Numbered from the stretch's first letter, positions 1 through 13,929 are shown. The stretch: DNA of 64,000 nucleotides from Hypoxylon rubiginosum (GCA_902806565.1 CADCXA010000037.1:992001-1056000), one strand, 5' to 3'. The notes: generated from the letters alone by a model not told the origin. Program-made: numbers and translations.

Positions 1-1
1 C

Positions 2-988
<987 letters not shown>

Positions 989-1535
989 GGTTAGTGATGT
1001 TGGTTCCGACGAATTTATAGCTAGTTCAATGGTCTGACAACAGAGTAGCTCTTTAGAACACTACACATCCAATGACTCCTTACGAGCTCGCAACGGACCC
1101 AACCGGAGCACGGTGGATGCAGAGCTCCGTCCGTTACGAATGCGTCCCAGTCGAGACTCGTATCTACGAAAAGTTCTGACAGTGGTCGAAAGATTGGGGC
1201 TGTATTACTCCGAGAGAAAAGTCAATAGGAAGTGCTTTACTTTAGGAGGATATTCAAGTACGGGATGGGGTAGACAATTCCAGCCGAGTTGATCATATAC
1301 TACTTTGTTTCTTCGATTATAATCAATGAGTACGGCGTGAAGCATGTGAATCAAGTCTTCTGCGCCCTAATTAAAACGCGAACCTGATGACTCGTGAATT
1401 TGTTTCGGCAGAATGCCAATAGACATAAAGGTATAATTGCCAAAAATCGCGATTACCAGCTAGAATTCAAGTATATTTGTATGGTGTAGGCTTTCGGAGG
1501 TTAACATATTAATTTTAGTCATTCACGTCACGATT
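989..1535. other. Convergent 3' intergenic region
   Basis: This stretch lies between the actin stop and the stop of the convergently transcribed release-factor-like gene, so it should hold both 3' UTRs. It is AT-richer than the flanking coding sequence. I see no open frame, RNA gene or repeat of note in it. Confidence 0.5.
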
Positions 1536-2311
1536 TCATTTACGGTTATCTGTTGTTGCCCCTTGATCCGGAGGATGCTGCTCCTCGAGCTCGTCCGCTT
1601 CGTTATCGTCGTCTTCTTCCAGTATCTCCTGCTCGCCGGGGTTTTCCTTGTCCCCGTCCAGCTTGCGGTACTTTCTCCGGCTCTTCTTGGCGGAGCTGGC
1701 CTTTCGCTTGCGCCTGACCTCGCCGACGACGGCGGCGCGGCTCTCGTCGCCGCGGTTAATCTGGTCGAGCTTGTCGGCTAAGAGCTGGCGGGCGACGAGG
1801 CGGTTCTGGCTGCGCGAGCGCGTGGCCTGCGACTTGATGACGATGCCGGTGGGCAGGTGCTTGAGCTGGACCGCCGAGTTGGTTTTGTTCTGTGGGATTC
1901 CCGGGGGTTCCGTTAGCTTGCTTGCTCTTTTTCGAGTTTACTTGACCAGGTTATATATGGGTAGATGGGTAGATGGTAGATAGGGCAGGCAGGCAGGCAG
2001 GCAGGCAGGCAGGTTATAATAGGTAAGGCACGCACGATCTTCTGGCCGCCGGGCCCGCTGCCCTTTAGGAAGGACTCCTCGATCTCCTCGTCAGGGGGCG
2101 GCTTGGGCCGCGGCGGGAAGTTGACGTTCTTCTTGCTGCGTAGCGGGGGCGAAAGGTGAAGGGCAGTACCAAAAGGCCGCGGGGTCCGCGGGGGCGAGAA
2201 GAGAAAGGGGGGGACAGCGCGAGTGGCGACGACGCGTCGACCAAGGCCAGCGCGGGACGACGGGATGCGAAGGAGTGGCCGCAATTGCTGCAGCAGCAAC
2301 GACAATGGCAT
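1536..2311 (-). CDS. Mitochondrial GGQ release-factor-like protein (Rso55/MTRFR type)
   Basis: This is a predicted mitochondrial class-I release-factor-domain protein of the Rso55 / C12orf65 (MTRFR) kind. Members have the peptidyl-tRNA-hydrolysing GGQ loop but no codon-recognition domain, and act in rescue of stalled mitoribosomes. The CDS is complement(join(1536..1889,2036..2311)), 209 residues. The 146-nt intron has a GTGCGT donor, GCTAAC branch and CAG acceptor. The first ~50 residues are rich in Arg, Ser and Leu and lack acidic residues, as expected for a matrix-targeting presequence. The core reads GSGPGGQKINKTNSAVQLKH with GGQ at 88-90, split by the intron two codons later, followed by ATRSRSQNRLLARQLL. 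After that comes a Lys/Arg-rich segment (RRKRKASSAKKSRRKYRK), typical of the ribosome-binding tail, and an acidic end. The GGQ is intact. ICT1-type rescue factor is the main alternative; the missing codon-recognition domain fits either. Confidence 0.88.
1984..2013. repeat. (GGCA)n microsatellite inside an intron
   Basis: About seven tandem GGCA units sit in the intron of the GGQ gene. On the coding strand they read TGCC, just downstream of the donor. A similar TGCC run occurs in the intron of the mitochondrial carrier gene near 27.49-27.52 kb. Confidence 0.9.
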
Positions 2312-3413
2312 GGTAAAAATAAGTTCGTCGTCAGTTGTCAGCTATTCTTCGCAACACCTGGATCCGAACCACCAAAATTTCCTTCCCCTCCGAGTTATGC
2401 CATCGCTCGCGACAATAACTGATAATACGCACACCAATTCCTTTTCACACGACAACAACAAAAGTCCCGAATTTTCTCCAGGGATCTTTTAATAAGTCGG
2501 GATTCGAAGGCCGGAAAAACAGAGTTAGCTTTCCGTACCGTTGTCGTTACGAGATACGAGTCTAAAAGAAAGGTATGGTAGGGGTGTTTTTCGCCGCAAC
2601 AAAAGCTTGTACGAAAATAGCTACGGCGCGACCGACGTCATTTGGTTTTCGAGGTGTGTGTCACACTACCAAATTTGTCCCGCGTATTGGAAATATAAAT
2701 TATATTACCTAATATCAAAATAAAATAATCCGCCGAAATTTAATCGATGAGCTTTTTTGCGTGAGCTGTTGCGTTTGTGAGCTGTGAGCTGTCGCATTGA
2801 ATAGGGGAAAAGAAAAGCCCCCAGCTCCCTTCTGATTGGCTCAATTCTTTCCTTTCTTTCCTTCTAGACTTGCGGTGCAACCCAGCTTTGACCACTCAGA
2901 AAGAACCCCGAGCAGGCTGGAGGTCTTTTCCGGGCCAATCCAGCCCAGCTTGACGTTTCTCCCAGTCTGCCAGTTCCCAGTTTGCGCGTACCCCTTGCCA
3001 CCCCCCAGTTGACGGAAAGAAGAACGTAAAGCAGTAAAGCAAGCGCAAGTCTCCTGTCCTTCCAGGGGGAAAGGTAAAAAAGGTCTCGAAGCCTCCTCAA
3101 CCAAATTTTATAATTTCCTTCCTTTTTTTCTCCCCTAATTTCGAAACGATACCTCCAAAAAATCCGGGCTTCTTCTTTTTTTTTGTCCGTTCTCCATAAC
3201 TCATCGTAATCGCAACGGATCCATTCGTTCTTCTCTTCGTAATCTATTAGCCCACCCTTTCAAGCTCGCAGCTCCTCCTCGCCCGTCACGCGACACTAGA
3301 CGATCAGAACTTACCGTATAATTTATCTCGACAAGGTTAGGTGAAATCAAAGCTTAGGAAAAGAGAAAAATCCAGAAAAAAAAACCGAACACGTACCATA
3401 CACATATTTCAGC
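2312..3413. promoter_or_regulatory. Divergent promoter region between GGQ gene and SPT-subunit gene
   Basis: These 1.1 kb separate two divergent start codons and should carry both promoters. CCAAT-type boxes, the site of the fungal CBC/HAP complex, occur as ATTGG at 2835-2839 and CCAAT at 2935-2939. Pyrimidine-rich runs (2847-2870 and around 3110-3190), usual near fungal transcription starts, precede the SPT-subunit ATG. No conserved frame is seen inside. The promoter role is inferred from position and these motifs. Confidence 0.5.
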
Positions 3414-3903
3414 ATGGAATACTTGACGAGGCAACCCGAGAATCTCTCCGCCTTTCAGCGGTTTGGGCGCTGGCTTCGACTGAAGAAGTACCAGATTGAG
3501 GTTACTTTCGGTGTTTATATGTTTACGCCGACTGAGAAATTTATATTTTGTAAGTTCTGCCTTGGTTGCTGCCACGATTGGACGCTGTCGTCCTTCTTGA
3601 CGCCAAATGGCCTACGCCGTTGAAATACTAGACCACCTACTAATTGTAATACTTGTAACGTACACAGGGTCGGTCGTGTTCCTCCTATACGGCTTGCTAG
3701 CCATCGCCACCGTGCTCTACCTACCGCAGCATGTCCTCTTTATCATCAACCGCGCCTGGTTCTACGTCAATGGTGGGGATAGTGGACTCGCATCGAACCT
3801 CGTCGCTGGTAACAAGGACGCCATCTCTCTGGCGACTTCATCTACCACAAAGACCATAGCCGCCGCTGTCGAGACCGTCGAATCCATAAGCCGCGAGCTA
3901 TAA
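3414..3903 (+). CDS. Serine palmitoyltransferase small-subunit-like protein
   Basis: This encodes a small ER membrane protein of the SPT small-subunit-like family (ssSPT; Pfam SPT_ssu-like). These subunits stimulate serine palmitoyltransferase, the first committed step of sphingolipid synthesis. Exons are 3414..3549 and 3668..3903, giving 123 residues. The 118-nt intron starts GTAAGT and ends ACACAG, and splits a Trp codon. Residues 20-63 match the family core: YQIEVTFGVYMFTPTEKFIF, then a hydrophobic helix of about 20 residues, then the YLPQH motif. The C-terminal ~45 residues are Ser/Thr/Ala-rich and not conserved to my knowledge. The ATG at 3414 is preceded by an adenine-rich leader and is the only in-frame start giving the full family core. 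Assignment to the family is firm. Which named yeast subunit (for example Tsc3) is the functional equivalent is not settled by sequence alone. Confidence 0.85.
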
Positions 3904-4179
3904 TGTAATGCACACGAAGAAGATCCTCCAAAAGGATTCCTTTCTATAATCGAGTAGACGACCAGCCATGTATAATTTACCTAATCAACGTGCGTATTTG
4001 GTCTGGTGCAAGGAGGGGCTGATATGAGGGCGTTACTTTTGCTTGAGAAACGGCACGGCGTTTGGTTTCGATAGACTTGCAGCAATGAGCTCGCACGGAT
4101 GTCTACCTACCTAGGTACGACAAGACCCTTTCGGACAGGTTGGGGTCTAGAGGGTGGAATAATACGACAGGAGTAGTCC

Positions 4180-6761
4180 TCATGGACTTCCATCTACAAA
4201 CGAATATACCCTGAGCGAGCCGTCATCCCCGGCTATCGCCAGTTCATTCGCACCTTGTATTGGTCTCCATGAAAGTTGCAGAACGGCCTTCGCAAGGCAT
4301 AATCTTGAGGGAGAATTTTGTTAGCGGGCCACGTTTATCAATAATAGGTTGGAGGGACTCACTCAGGCCTGAGATTTAGCGTCGACGATATATTGAGAGA
4401 CATCTCATTAATCGAATATATCGATATTTTTCCACTTTCAGTGCCCACTGCCAATAGCAATGTACCATTCGTAGTTTTACGTTGTAGGAAGTCAATGGCT
4501 GTGACGGGATGCGTCTCTGGTATCGTAGTTATGCAGATAATGCCAGCATCCGGGGAGCCGGCCGGTACTTGACGCCAGATCTTGACTTGCTTCTCTCGAC
4601 CAGCCGTAGCAAATACTAGGGAGTCGGTGGGAGGGGCCCATGTGGCGTCTAGAATCATCCTAGAGTGACCCTTAGGGTTGGATTGCAGGAGCTTATAACT
4701 TAGCTTGTCGTTGCTGTCCCTTTCAAAGACGGCCCATTGGCGGTCTCGTCCAACGCTAAGGAGATACCTATCATCAGGGGAGAACCTTAGTCGCGTTGTA
4801 GTCAGCGAGTGCGCTGTTAGCGGCGGCTTAACCTCAGTCCATCTCTCCGTCTCGAATAGGCGGATGACGGCGTGGTTGATAGAGCTAGCCTTGCATGCAC
4901 TAGCAATGAGGGTTCCGTCGTGGCTGACGGCCAGGCAGGAAATCTCGTAGCCGTGGCCGTAGAGCTTCTCGATTTCGGGCCAGAGGGTGTGTCTAGAAAG
5001 GCTGTCCTCGAATGGCGGGTGGTCCATCTCCAGCGCGGATTTGCGGACCGTCGAGCCCGGATCCAGGGCTTCTCGGTCCGTCTCGGGATTGGCTACCTGG
5101 ACTTCGAGATCGTCGTCGACAGCCTCAATTGCCTTGTTTGAGAGCCCGAGTACCGGCATATTAGCAGCGTCCGGCATAGTCTCGATGTGCTCATTGCCGA
5201 TGTCACACAACCTGGTCAGCAGCTTTGCCACTGCCTTCGGCTCGTCAAACACGCGCATCAGCTTCTCGTCGGCTCCGGACACAAACTTGGAATTCCCAAG
5301 CGAGTCGATGCAGTTGAGGTCATATCCGTGGATCTGCGGCCGTGCCATCTCGTGCCACGTCTTTTGGCCAGACCCCTTGTTCCAGCTCGCGTGCAACCGT
5401 GTTGTCTGATCCGCGCCCGTGGACAGCAAGTAGTCGCCATTCTTGGACCACGCTATGCCGGCGACAGCCTTTGTATGGCCACTGATGCCGACGCGCGGGA
5501 TCCACTGGTCCTGTTCCTTGCTGTAGTCCCACAACCTCCAACTACCGGTCCTTCCGAGACACACCACCGAACTTCCATTCGGGGACCAAAGCCCCGTCCA
5601 GAAACCCCCGGTGCTGCCCGTTGCTGTCGTAGCGCCCTTTTCCCTGCTGATCTCACCGAGCCGCACTGTAGTAACCCAGATACCCGACGAAGGATCTGCT
5701 TCCCATATGGCTAGCGTGTTGTCTGCCGAAGCCGATAGGAGCTGGGGTTTTCCGGTAGAAGGTTCTAGGTACCACTTCGCACTATAAATCCAATCGTCAT
5801 GCCCCAGTAATAAGGCCTCGAAGGTTATGGAGAAGTGATTTTCGGCGGCCTGCAACCGGTGAGCTTTGTTCGACGGAGATTTCCCCGGGAGGAACGCGCC
5901 CATCGACTGGTCGACTCCATTTGCAGTTGCAGCAGCCAGTTCTTTGCCTTGATGAAATCGCCATAAACGGACGTATTTATCCTGGCTCGCAGATGCCAGT
6001 ATCAAATCACTGCCACGGGCCCCCGTCTCCCATGTAAAATCGAGCGATCGAATCCAGCCCTCGTGGCCTGAAAGGGTGGCCTGGAGGTGAAACTCGGGGC
6101 TGGTTCTTGAACTGGCGACGAACACTTGGACGATATCTCGCGTCCCTGCTACGGCCATCACCAAAGCTTCGCCATCCTGACCAAGGGTACTTAGTGCTAT
6201 AGACAGTGGAAAGAACTTGGGTGTAGTTTTGATCGTCTGTAATAAACAAATTTGATTCCCATCGAATAGCCAGACTTTGACCGAAGCATCTGCTGCACCT
6301 GTAGCAAAGATCTTCGACGTCGGAGGTGGTAGTCCTCTTTGATGAAGGGCTGCTATGCAGTTGACCGCCGCCGTGTGAGCATGCACAGTCTGAGTGCATG
6401 AAGCAGAATCGGCTGAGATGGTCCAGAGTTTCAGGCACTGGTCATCGGCGCCGGTGACCAGATGCACTGTGGATTCCCCCCCGGACTTGGGCAGGAATCT
6501 AACGGCTTTGACAGCACTCTCATGCCCAGAAAGGAGACTGGCTATACCTTTGGGCGGAGATGTCTAAGAAAATGAGGCATTCGAAATTAGCACGATATCA
6601 TTTTAACCCAATCATTTCATCCGACTTACAAGTGGTCGCCAGAGAGCGACGTTTGAGTCAGCGCCGAAGGCTACGATGCCATCCTCACTCCAATCTGCTG
6701 CGGCGGTTTGCCGATTAGCACCAGCAGATAGGTACTCTATACCGACCCGGAAACTGTCCAT
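4180..6761 (-). CDS. elp2: Elongator complex subunit 2 (WD40 protein)
   Basis: ELP2 is the double seven-bladed WD40 scaffold of Elongator, which with Elp1/Elp3 starts formation of 5-carbonylmethyl side chains on wobble uridine U34 of tRNAs. The CDS is complement(join(4180..4303,4363..6563,6630..6761)), 818 residues, a usual length. The 5' intron (66 nt, GTAAGT) and 3' intron (59 nt, GTGAGT) were placed by frame and homology. The last exon restores the Elp2 C-terminus (VLQLSWRP..ELAIAGDDGSLRVYS). The large exon read alone stops at the TGA overlapping the last donor, so it looks falsely complete. WD signatures include VTGADDQCLKLW, LILASASQDKYVRLW, LLSASADNTLAIW, LLSTGADQTTRLH and RYLLSVGRDRQWAVFE. 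The gene converges with the SPT-subunit gene across 276 nt. URM1, 24 kb away, serves the same tRNA modification. Confidence 0.96.
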
Positions 6762-9700
6762 TTCTGGTATTATGAATATGACTACCTAAATGAATTATTT
6801 TCGTGGGTATGGGCATAGCAGCTCGGGTTAGCTGGTTAGTTGGTAAAAATCAGACTCGTGATTGGATAGAACTTTTTCAATTTGGGCTGAGTAGTCTCCG
6901 TCAGCTGTCAAAAATATTCTTGTCAGGTGTAAGCTTGGTAGTTACACAGACATTACGGAGCACCGGCTCCATTTCTCTCAAGTCTTTCATAACCAAAGTT
7001 TAACGTCGAATAGAATAAACGTATCAATCTAAACAATTTCAACCCCTCGTCCCTCCTTTTTTTCTCTTCCAATAGCATCTTCCTTCGTCACAGTGTCAAG
7101 CCATGTTAACTAAACATTGTTACCATGTATTTATAGTAGGCTACCGTTCAATGTCAGATGTCAGGTGGTCAGCCTCAGGCTTCACTAATGCGGTCCTGTG
7201 AACAGCAGATCAATGGGTAGCAATTCCAGCGTCTACGACTATTCATTTCAACCATCGACCTATAAAACTCGAAGACGAGTAACCATTCAGGTATCTCCAT
7301 TGAAACATAAGGCAGTATGTAAGAGACGAACCATGTGTATGTGTCCATTCCAGACTAGCACGGGGTTTCGTGAGGGTAATTGATTGAATATCGTTGGCAT
7401 TTGATTCTTGGCCAAGGAGCATCTTCGGTTCTAATATCACGCTCACGATTCGGAAAATCAGGTTTGACGTTGCTTTTTTTTTTCGTCTTCACGAGCAAAG
7501 ACGACTCCTCGCCGACAGTGTGATAATAATGTCCCGGAATGGGGGACCCCTGCCTCCCTCCTCCCCTTACCCAAATCTCCAATCTCTCTCCAATCCCGAT
7601 CCCAAAATTCCCAATTTTCCAGAATAACCGCCCTTAACCCTGACCCTGAACCCTGACCTCTCTTTCCTCTCTTCTTCTTCGTTGCCGCCGTGCAGAAGGC
7701 ATATGTATGCCCGACCAAGAACCACGTGCACCGCTTGCAGGCACCTGACCAGACTTGGGCGCCGACGAGGGATCCACCAAGGCTGTTCCAGAGGACCGTT
7801 TCCCTTCCCCCCCCCCTTTTCCTCTACCCCCAATCCCTCCCCTTTTCGAGCTCCGGCAGCTGTGTACATACTGTAACTTGAGCTGTAGGTGGTAGGGTCG
7901 CTACTACACTAGGGGTCCGCTAATGCCGTTGCCGCAGGTCGGCTAAGTATGGAAGAGAGACAGTCGATCTATTCCGTCTCCTGGACTCCTTGTGGCGTCA
8001 AGGGTCCGGTTCCTGGACGCCACAGCCAAACGTTAACACCCGTTTCCTTCAGCCAAGGCGCCAGCAAGGATCTCTACATGCGTACATACGTACAGTCGTC
8101 GTCGCTCATCTTTGCGCCACGCAGCCACGCCAGTGCCGTTCGGACCGTGTCGACGAACTACGAGTCCTCGTAGAATACGTGGTGGACGTACGTACCTACG
8201 CACGTTAGGTACATTCAGAGATTTGCGGATGGAAAAAGGGGAAAGGTCATTCTCTAAACGATTCTTGCACGTAGGGCTGTAGACAGATGGAAGAGGGTGG
8301 CTGTCTCCCACAAGGTTTCTTTGACGAATCTAGATCTATCTATTCCTGTAGTATTGAAAATATAAAATAATCACATTCTCTTGCCTGCCTATCTTAGATG
8401 TGCAGGAAATAAATTCTTCCTGCTATGCGGCTACAGTTCCGGGTGACAAATGCATGCTCTTATTTATTACGTGAGAACCGTCAGAACCTTGATATGTACT
8501 ATGCACACCCGAGTAGACTGTTTTGGTCCTGTCTGACCACGTCTGACACTTGTAAGAGATCAGAGGGTGATCTGATTTTCTCCAGCCCGCCGGCTTAGTG
8601 AGATGTGCATGTGTTAGATTAAACTGGTTGCAACGGGGACTGCTGGTGGAAGTCTAAGGGTCTTCTGAAGGGTCTCCTGAAGGGTCTTTTGAAGAATGCG
8701 ACTGCGTCTAATGCTGCGTCTCCCGGTTTACGGTATCTTGTATGGTTCTTAGTCCCTTCTCTGCCCCTAGTACTCGATAACCGAGTCGCGGAATCTGTTT
8801 GCTCAGGCATACTTCCAACGGGAATCCTTCGGTCTTCCATTGTACAAGCGCCATTACTTGTAGATCTTTAGGTGTTTCCTATGCCGGCGATTGGCCCTCG
8901 GACGCTCTGCTAAGCTTAGCTTTGTGTACCTCTGTGTTACCTGTGTGCTACCTCCTTTCTACGTGGTGCCAACGGAACGACTGAAGGGGTTCCATCCAGA
9001 TGGGCCCAGTCTAGCTAAAGAGCCTCACGCGAGCTTGATGGATCGTTTACAGGTAATTTGCCTCCGCGGTCGCACAAACCCATACGGCAAGGGGTTCTCA
9101 TCCTCCAAGCTAACTCCGTTTGGAGGTTGCGTTGAAACGTTGCGGCGTGTCTCGAGAGGACGCTCGAGAAATCCAAATGAATGCTGCTGCTACCTTGATA
9201 GCAGTGTATCTTCCATTTCCGAGATGCCAGTAGGAGCAGTGCTTTGCAGCCGTCATTTTTAATACCGACCATGACAAATACAGGTAATCCCGTAGTAATA
9301 CACCGGGAAGTGACCCGAAGTGACATCGCAACGACCTGCCAAATCAACTATGGTGGAGTTCGACCTCACAGATAATACTACATTGCTGTTGTGTAGGGCT
9401 CGGTCTGCCGGGAGCTTGCGCAGCTCGATCGCGCAAGTCGTCGCAGGAAGCGTTGGCACTATCGTGCTAGGTCCGATGGCATAGACTCGGCCAGCACTCG
9501 ACACTCTCAGCGACTACCTAACACATCACGAAGCCGTACTCCACGGCTCATATCGGTCCGGTATGCAATGACCGCAGCGCAGGACGACCGGACGAGGCGG
9601 CGTGGGGCTGTGTTCCCGTGGATTCTCCTGCGGTAGGTCAAGATGAGACATTGCGATGAAGGGGTGGCCAATGAAAGCATGCGGAAAATTCGAGCTTTCT

Positions 9701-10090
9701 TCAAGAACCATACTTCCTGGAATATAGCATTAGCCCTTCTTTCATATGCTTCCCTCGGGTGCTCGCCGTGAGTTGACGGGAAGATTAGAAGAAAATCCGC
9801 ATAGGCATAGGTACTCTGCATGCTATTGCCGTACACTGTGGTAGACGTTGTGGAACTGGAACGGTCCACATGCTGTGCCCTCGACTGCATGTAAGAAACC
9901 AGAACGAGCAGGATCAACCGCAAGGAAGACCACACGTGCACTAATGGCACTGGAGAGGTCGTAGATAGTGGATAACAGCCTCACATATTGGGTAGTGACG
10001 TTGCTGAGAAGCGTGTCAGAGCTTCCTCCCACCCCCTCTGCAGCTAGGTCTAAGCAGCTATTCGGTAAGACGCGTAGAGTTCATGAGCTA
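6762..10090. other. Gene-poor region, first part (ELP2 upstream)
   Basis: Upstream of ELP2 I find no frame with recognisable protein content. Open frames of 60-150 codons occur in all six frames, have no coherent composition, and lack matching splice-joined neighbours. The first few hundred bases should hold the ELP2 promoter. Pyrimidine-rich (7540-7680) and C-rich (7800-7850) tracts are the only compositional features. Confidence 0.5.
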
Positions 10091-10104
10091 ATATATGTAT
10101 ATGT

Positions 10105-10150
10105 ATATGTAGGCTAGATATGTAGGCTAGATATGTAGGCTAGGTTATGT
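10105..10150. repeat. 13-bp minisatellite
   Basis: Two exact tandem copies of a 13-mer (AGGCTAGATATGT) at 10111-10136 are followed by a third, diverged copy and preceded by an ATATGT run. It lies in non-coding DNA. Confidence 0.85.
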
Positions 10151-13100
10151 AGCTGTGTAGATATGTAGCTCTGTAGGAGGTATGTAAGGAGGTAAGTATT
10201 ACGCTAGGTCCCCTGGCCGGCTATAGTTGCAACGAAGAGGAACGTGCCGCTGTCCCTTAGTGCTGACATTCTGCTTGCCAGCCCTCTGCGTCAGGAACCA
10301 GGTGCTGGGTGAGAAGATAAGTTCATATGTTGGCTACCTGGTAATTGATTGGCCTGCCTCGTACTGTAGTAGATATTATTGAGAAGTCGGCTTGTCGGGT
10401 CCGGCCACCTCTGCTCGTAAAAGCCGTAGAAGTGTGTTGGAGGACGCACGTCGCTCGATTCGGAAAGCAAGGCCCCTGGTCTTCTGGTCTTCTAACGTCT
10501 ACAGCATCTCCTGTGCACAACACGGCCAGGAGAATTGCTCATCGACTACCTAGGTATATACAAACTCACTTCGTGGTCTACGATCGGCGCTACCGTTGTG
10601 CCGGGGTGACGACAGATCTTGTCTGAGAACCGAAGCTCGCAAACCTGGAGTCGGGTCCCATAACATGAGCTATGCAGCCTGGATATCTGCAAGTCAACAG
10701 CTTTCCCAGGGCTCCCTTCAGCAAGGGCACCTATAAATTGAGCTTTGTACCTTGGATTTGCCGACGTACCCACAATGTGGCGTGGGCGAGAACATCAGAT
10801 AAGGCACGGAAGTACGAAGATCGGTCTGCTATCTTGCCCGCTTCGATACTTCGATAGGTGAGAAAGATGACTTCATCACGGCTTGCATGCAGGTGTGTGG
10901 TCAGTCTGGGCTGTCTAGCCTCTTCATCAATTGGTTTTTTTCTCTCTTCTCCTTTTCTTTCCGTCAGATGACGAGGATTCCTGCATTCCCCGAACAGGTG
11001 GTATCATCGTCATTTGTGACAGAAGCTTGTCAATGCTGCATCCTCGTTTTGTTCCGTCTCTCTCTCTCTCTCACTCTCGACGTCAAGCTACCCCGCCTCG
11101 AACATTGTCATGATTATTACCTTGGTGCTTTGTATCTTTTTCTTCCCCTTTTTTTGTGTGTGCGTGTGCCTGTACGTAGTAGCAGTAAATGGCAGGATAA
11201 AATAATATTCCCAAAACGGGAATGCGGAGCCAGGGAGCATTGAGTGAACGATGTGTAGGATATGACACCCTTGAGGAGTCGTCTTGCGGCTGATCCAGGC
11301 TTCTCAGCTGGTCAGTATGATATCAAATGCGCTCCGGGTAACAAGAGGCCTCTCGGGTCAGCGATCGCCAACTCCCCAGAGCTGATGATTGGCTCTCTTA
11401 GGGTCGAGTCGCTTTTTATGGGTTGCGCGGCATTAAGCCGGATATCATCGACCTCCCAAGAACAACTTTACTGGGCTGCTGGGATAGATGAAAGCTTGGC
11501 TTTTTGCAACGTCCTGTCCTTTGTCTACGCCGACACCAGAGGTTTTCATTAGCCTGGAGATGTAACAGAGTTGACCAGGAGTCATGGCTACTCCGGCCAG
11601 TCCGGATGCGTAGTTGGCGACGGCGAAGCACACCCATACTAGACCGGAGAGCTTGCTTGATTGCTGTCACGCAATCTCGCCAGAACCATCCGATTTTCAA
11701 ATCCCCATGACCCAAGTGCCCATTCTGTAGTGAGGGAAGCCGTCTATGGTATAATGTCATATTAGCTATGGCGAGTCGAAGCTGAAGGTAGAGAGCATGT
11801 CGCCCAGTCGCCCAGTCGCCCAGTCGAAACCGAAGAAAATCCCGTTCCCGCCAAGGTGTCACAGGAATTGACTCTTGGCATGACTGTTCGATAATGTAAA
11901 GAAAGCGAATCTGGATAACCAATGTACGTTTTCGCCTTAGTCCGAGCTACATATATAGAAATGGTTGACACGAGCCACCGTGACGTCTCCGAGTTTGATG
12001 GGCATAACACATGACTAACTGATCGACACGATGCAGGTCGTGGCTTACCTTACTGAAAGCTGTCTTGGTTGTCTGGATATTAAGGCTGCGAGCCTGTCTT
12101 TCGGCGCCGATGCTGTTTCCCGACGTGTACACCGTCGGCGCCGCCCCGTTCGGATCGAGGAATATTGGGTCAACTAAGACACTACCAGCACTGTAGTTAG
12201 TGGGTTTCGGTCTTTAGAAGGTGTGCCTTTGGCGTCGCATAGCTCCTTGCGGCAGTCCCACGAGCTTCGGCAGATGAGGCCAAGTGTCTCATCTGCTGTC
12301 TGAAATAACACCGTATATCCCCGTAACAACGGAAATAGCCGTAGGGTATCTCACCCCTAGACTAGGATGGATGAGCTCTGGCCGCCGCAGGAGATAGTGG
12401 CCGGTGTCGGGAAATCGGTGCATCACGAAGTATCTGAATGGGGTAAACGAGAGATTTTGATGGGAAGAGTCCACCGGATGCCGCGGCACGTTAAGATAGG
12501 AATGTGGCACACGCCATAGACGCGCAGTTCTCTCGTCCTGGGATAAGAGTTGCCGTCGCGTGACTGAAGCTGCGTGTACGGACCGACATGTGTGTGTGAG
12601 TTTTTGTATGCGTGGCAAGAACCAACCAAAATCTCTTATGGGAGCAGAACTCAACAGCTATAACAGTATCAATTGCATATAACTAGAACCCCCGTCTCCG
12701 ATTCTCCACAAAGCGAGACATGCATTACGTGCCAGAGTGTCTGAGATGATCGAGTCGCCCAAGGCTGGCAGAACGAATTAGAATTGAAGAGGTACGAAGA
12801 AGGCCGAATGTCTTCCTGGGTAGCTGCAGGAACGCCATGGTCCATTGTCGTCCTCGACTGGAAAGTTGCAGTGCACATGCGATGGGTGCCATTGCCGTAC
12901 AATGAGACATCGTATAATGGATGCTGCCCAGATTTGTGCTGTTTGAAGACACCAGGCCTCAGGCCTCAAACCCAGCCACTGCAGGGCACGCAGTTGGCTC
13001 GATGTTCTCAACGAGAGCTCCTATTTGCTGAGATTAGTGGTGCCATAGAGGTGGGATGTTTAGGGAATATGCAGGATACGACTTGCTTGTCCGAGTACCA

Positions 13101-13880
13101 GACCATACATACACCACATATACCGCATACACCATACTTACACTACTTTGCCCTGCGATCCAAGCTATTAGGTTACCTAGGTGTAGCCGCCTAATCTGGG
13201 TTGATCGGTGTCATCCGTGCCCGTCCAAGATCGAGTTTCAGAGATGCAGTCTCGTTGTGTCATTGTCGAGGACGCAAGAAGCTTGGGTAGCATGGCCTTC
13301 TTCGCAGTGGAATCTAAACAACATCGTGCGCGCTTCTGCCGAATATACGGGGTGTCAATCCACAATATGTAGACAGCCGCTCAACAAACTCGTCCTACCA
13401 GTCCGGGTTGCCGATGCGCCGTGTCCGAAATTTAAACGGAATACTCTCTCTTCCGATTTGTCAATCTCTAAGGGAAGAAGGAAAACGCTGGGCTTAGTTG
13501 ATGCGGCAGCTAGAGGTATCGGAGTTGTCGAGCCTATGAGTGAAGCAGGCGTTCGACGTAGCGCAAAGACTTATTCAAAACTCAACTTACGCTACGGAAT
13601 CCGAATTCCCTAGTCTCTCTGCGATGGATGCTAACGAATGGTCATAAGAAATGCGAAGTAGACAAGGGCGCCGTGGTTTGCAGATAACCGCTAGCTGTAT
13701 TCTCGGGAGAAAATCGACCAGCTGGCATTCGACTAGCCCTTTACGGTCGACATACATATTCGAGGTTCGGTGGCTGTATATCTCCTCGAGAAATTGATCT
13801 TTAACTGTGTTTGGTAGTAGGGAGCTTCGATTCGACAGTCCGTGGCTGAAGGGAATGGCGGACATCGTCTATCTGGGCTT
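10151..13880. other. Gene-poor region, second part, with protein-like fragments
   Basis: No complete gene could be assembled. Two minus-strand stretches read like exon remnants. About 12,040-12,195 encodes a coherent segment containing VDPIFLDPNGAAPTVYTSGN and ends at a possible GTAAGC donor. About 11,437-11,660 encodes a hydrophobic segment containing VCFAVANYASGLAGVAMTPG. I do not recognise the family and could not join the two with confident splice sites. They may belong to a decayed or highly split gene. Confidence 0.3.
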
Positions 13881-13881
13881 G

Positions 13882-13894
13882 GCAGCTAGCAGCT

Positions 13895-13928
<34 letters not shown>

Positions 13929-13929
13929 C
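13882..13929. repeat. CAG/GCA trinucleotide tract
   Basis: An imperfect CAG-type tract (AGCTAGC units, then GCA/CAG units with one CAA interruption) in non-coding DNA. Confidence 0.85.

Noticed and set aside
2340..2430. Possible minus-strand tRNA (GGTTCGGATCC B-box-like word with TGGCATAACTCGG upstream)
   Set aside because: Spacing and stems do not fold into a cloverleaf, and the region lies in the divergent promoter.
13056..13613. 185-codon plus-strand open frame in the GSK3 upstream gap
   Set aside because: Composition is random-like, with no domain, targeting signal or conserved block that I recognise.
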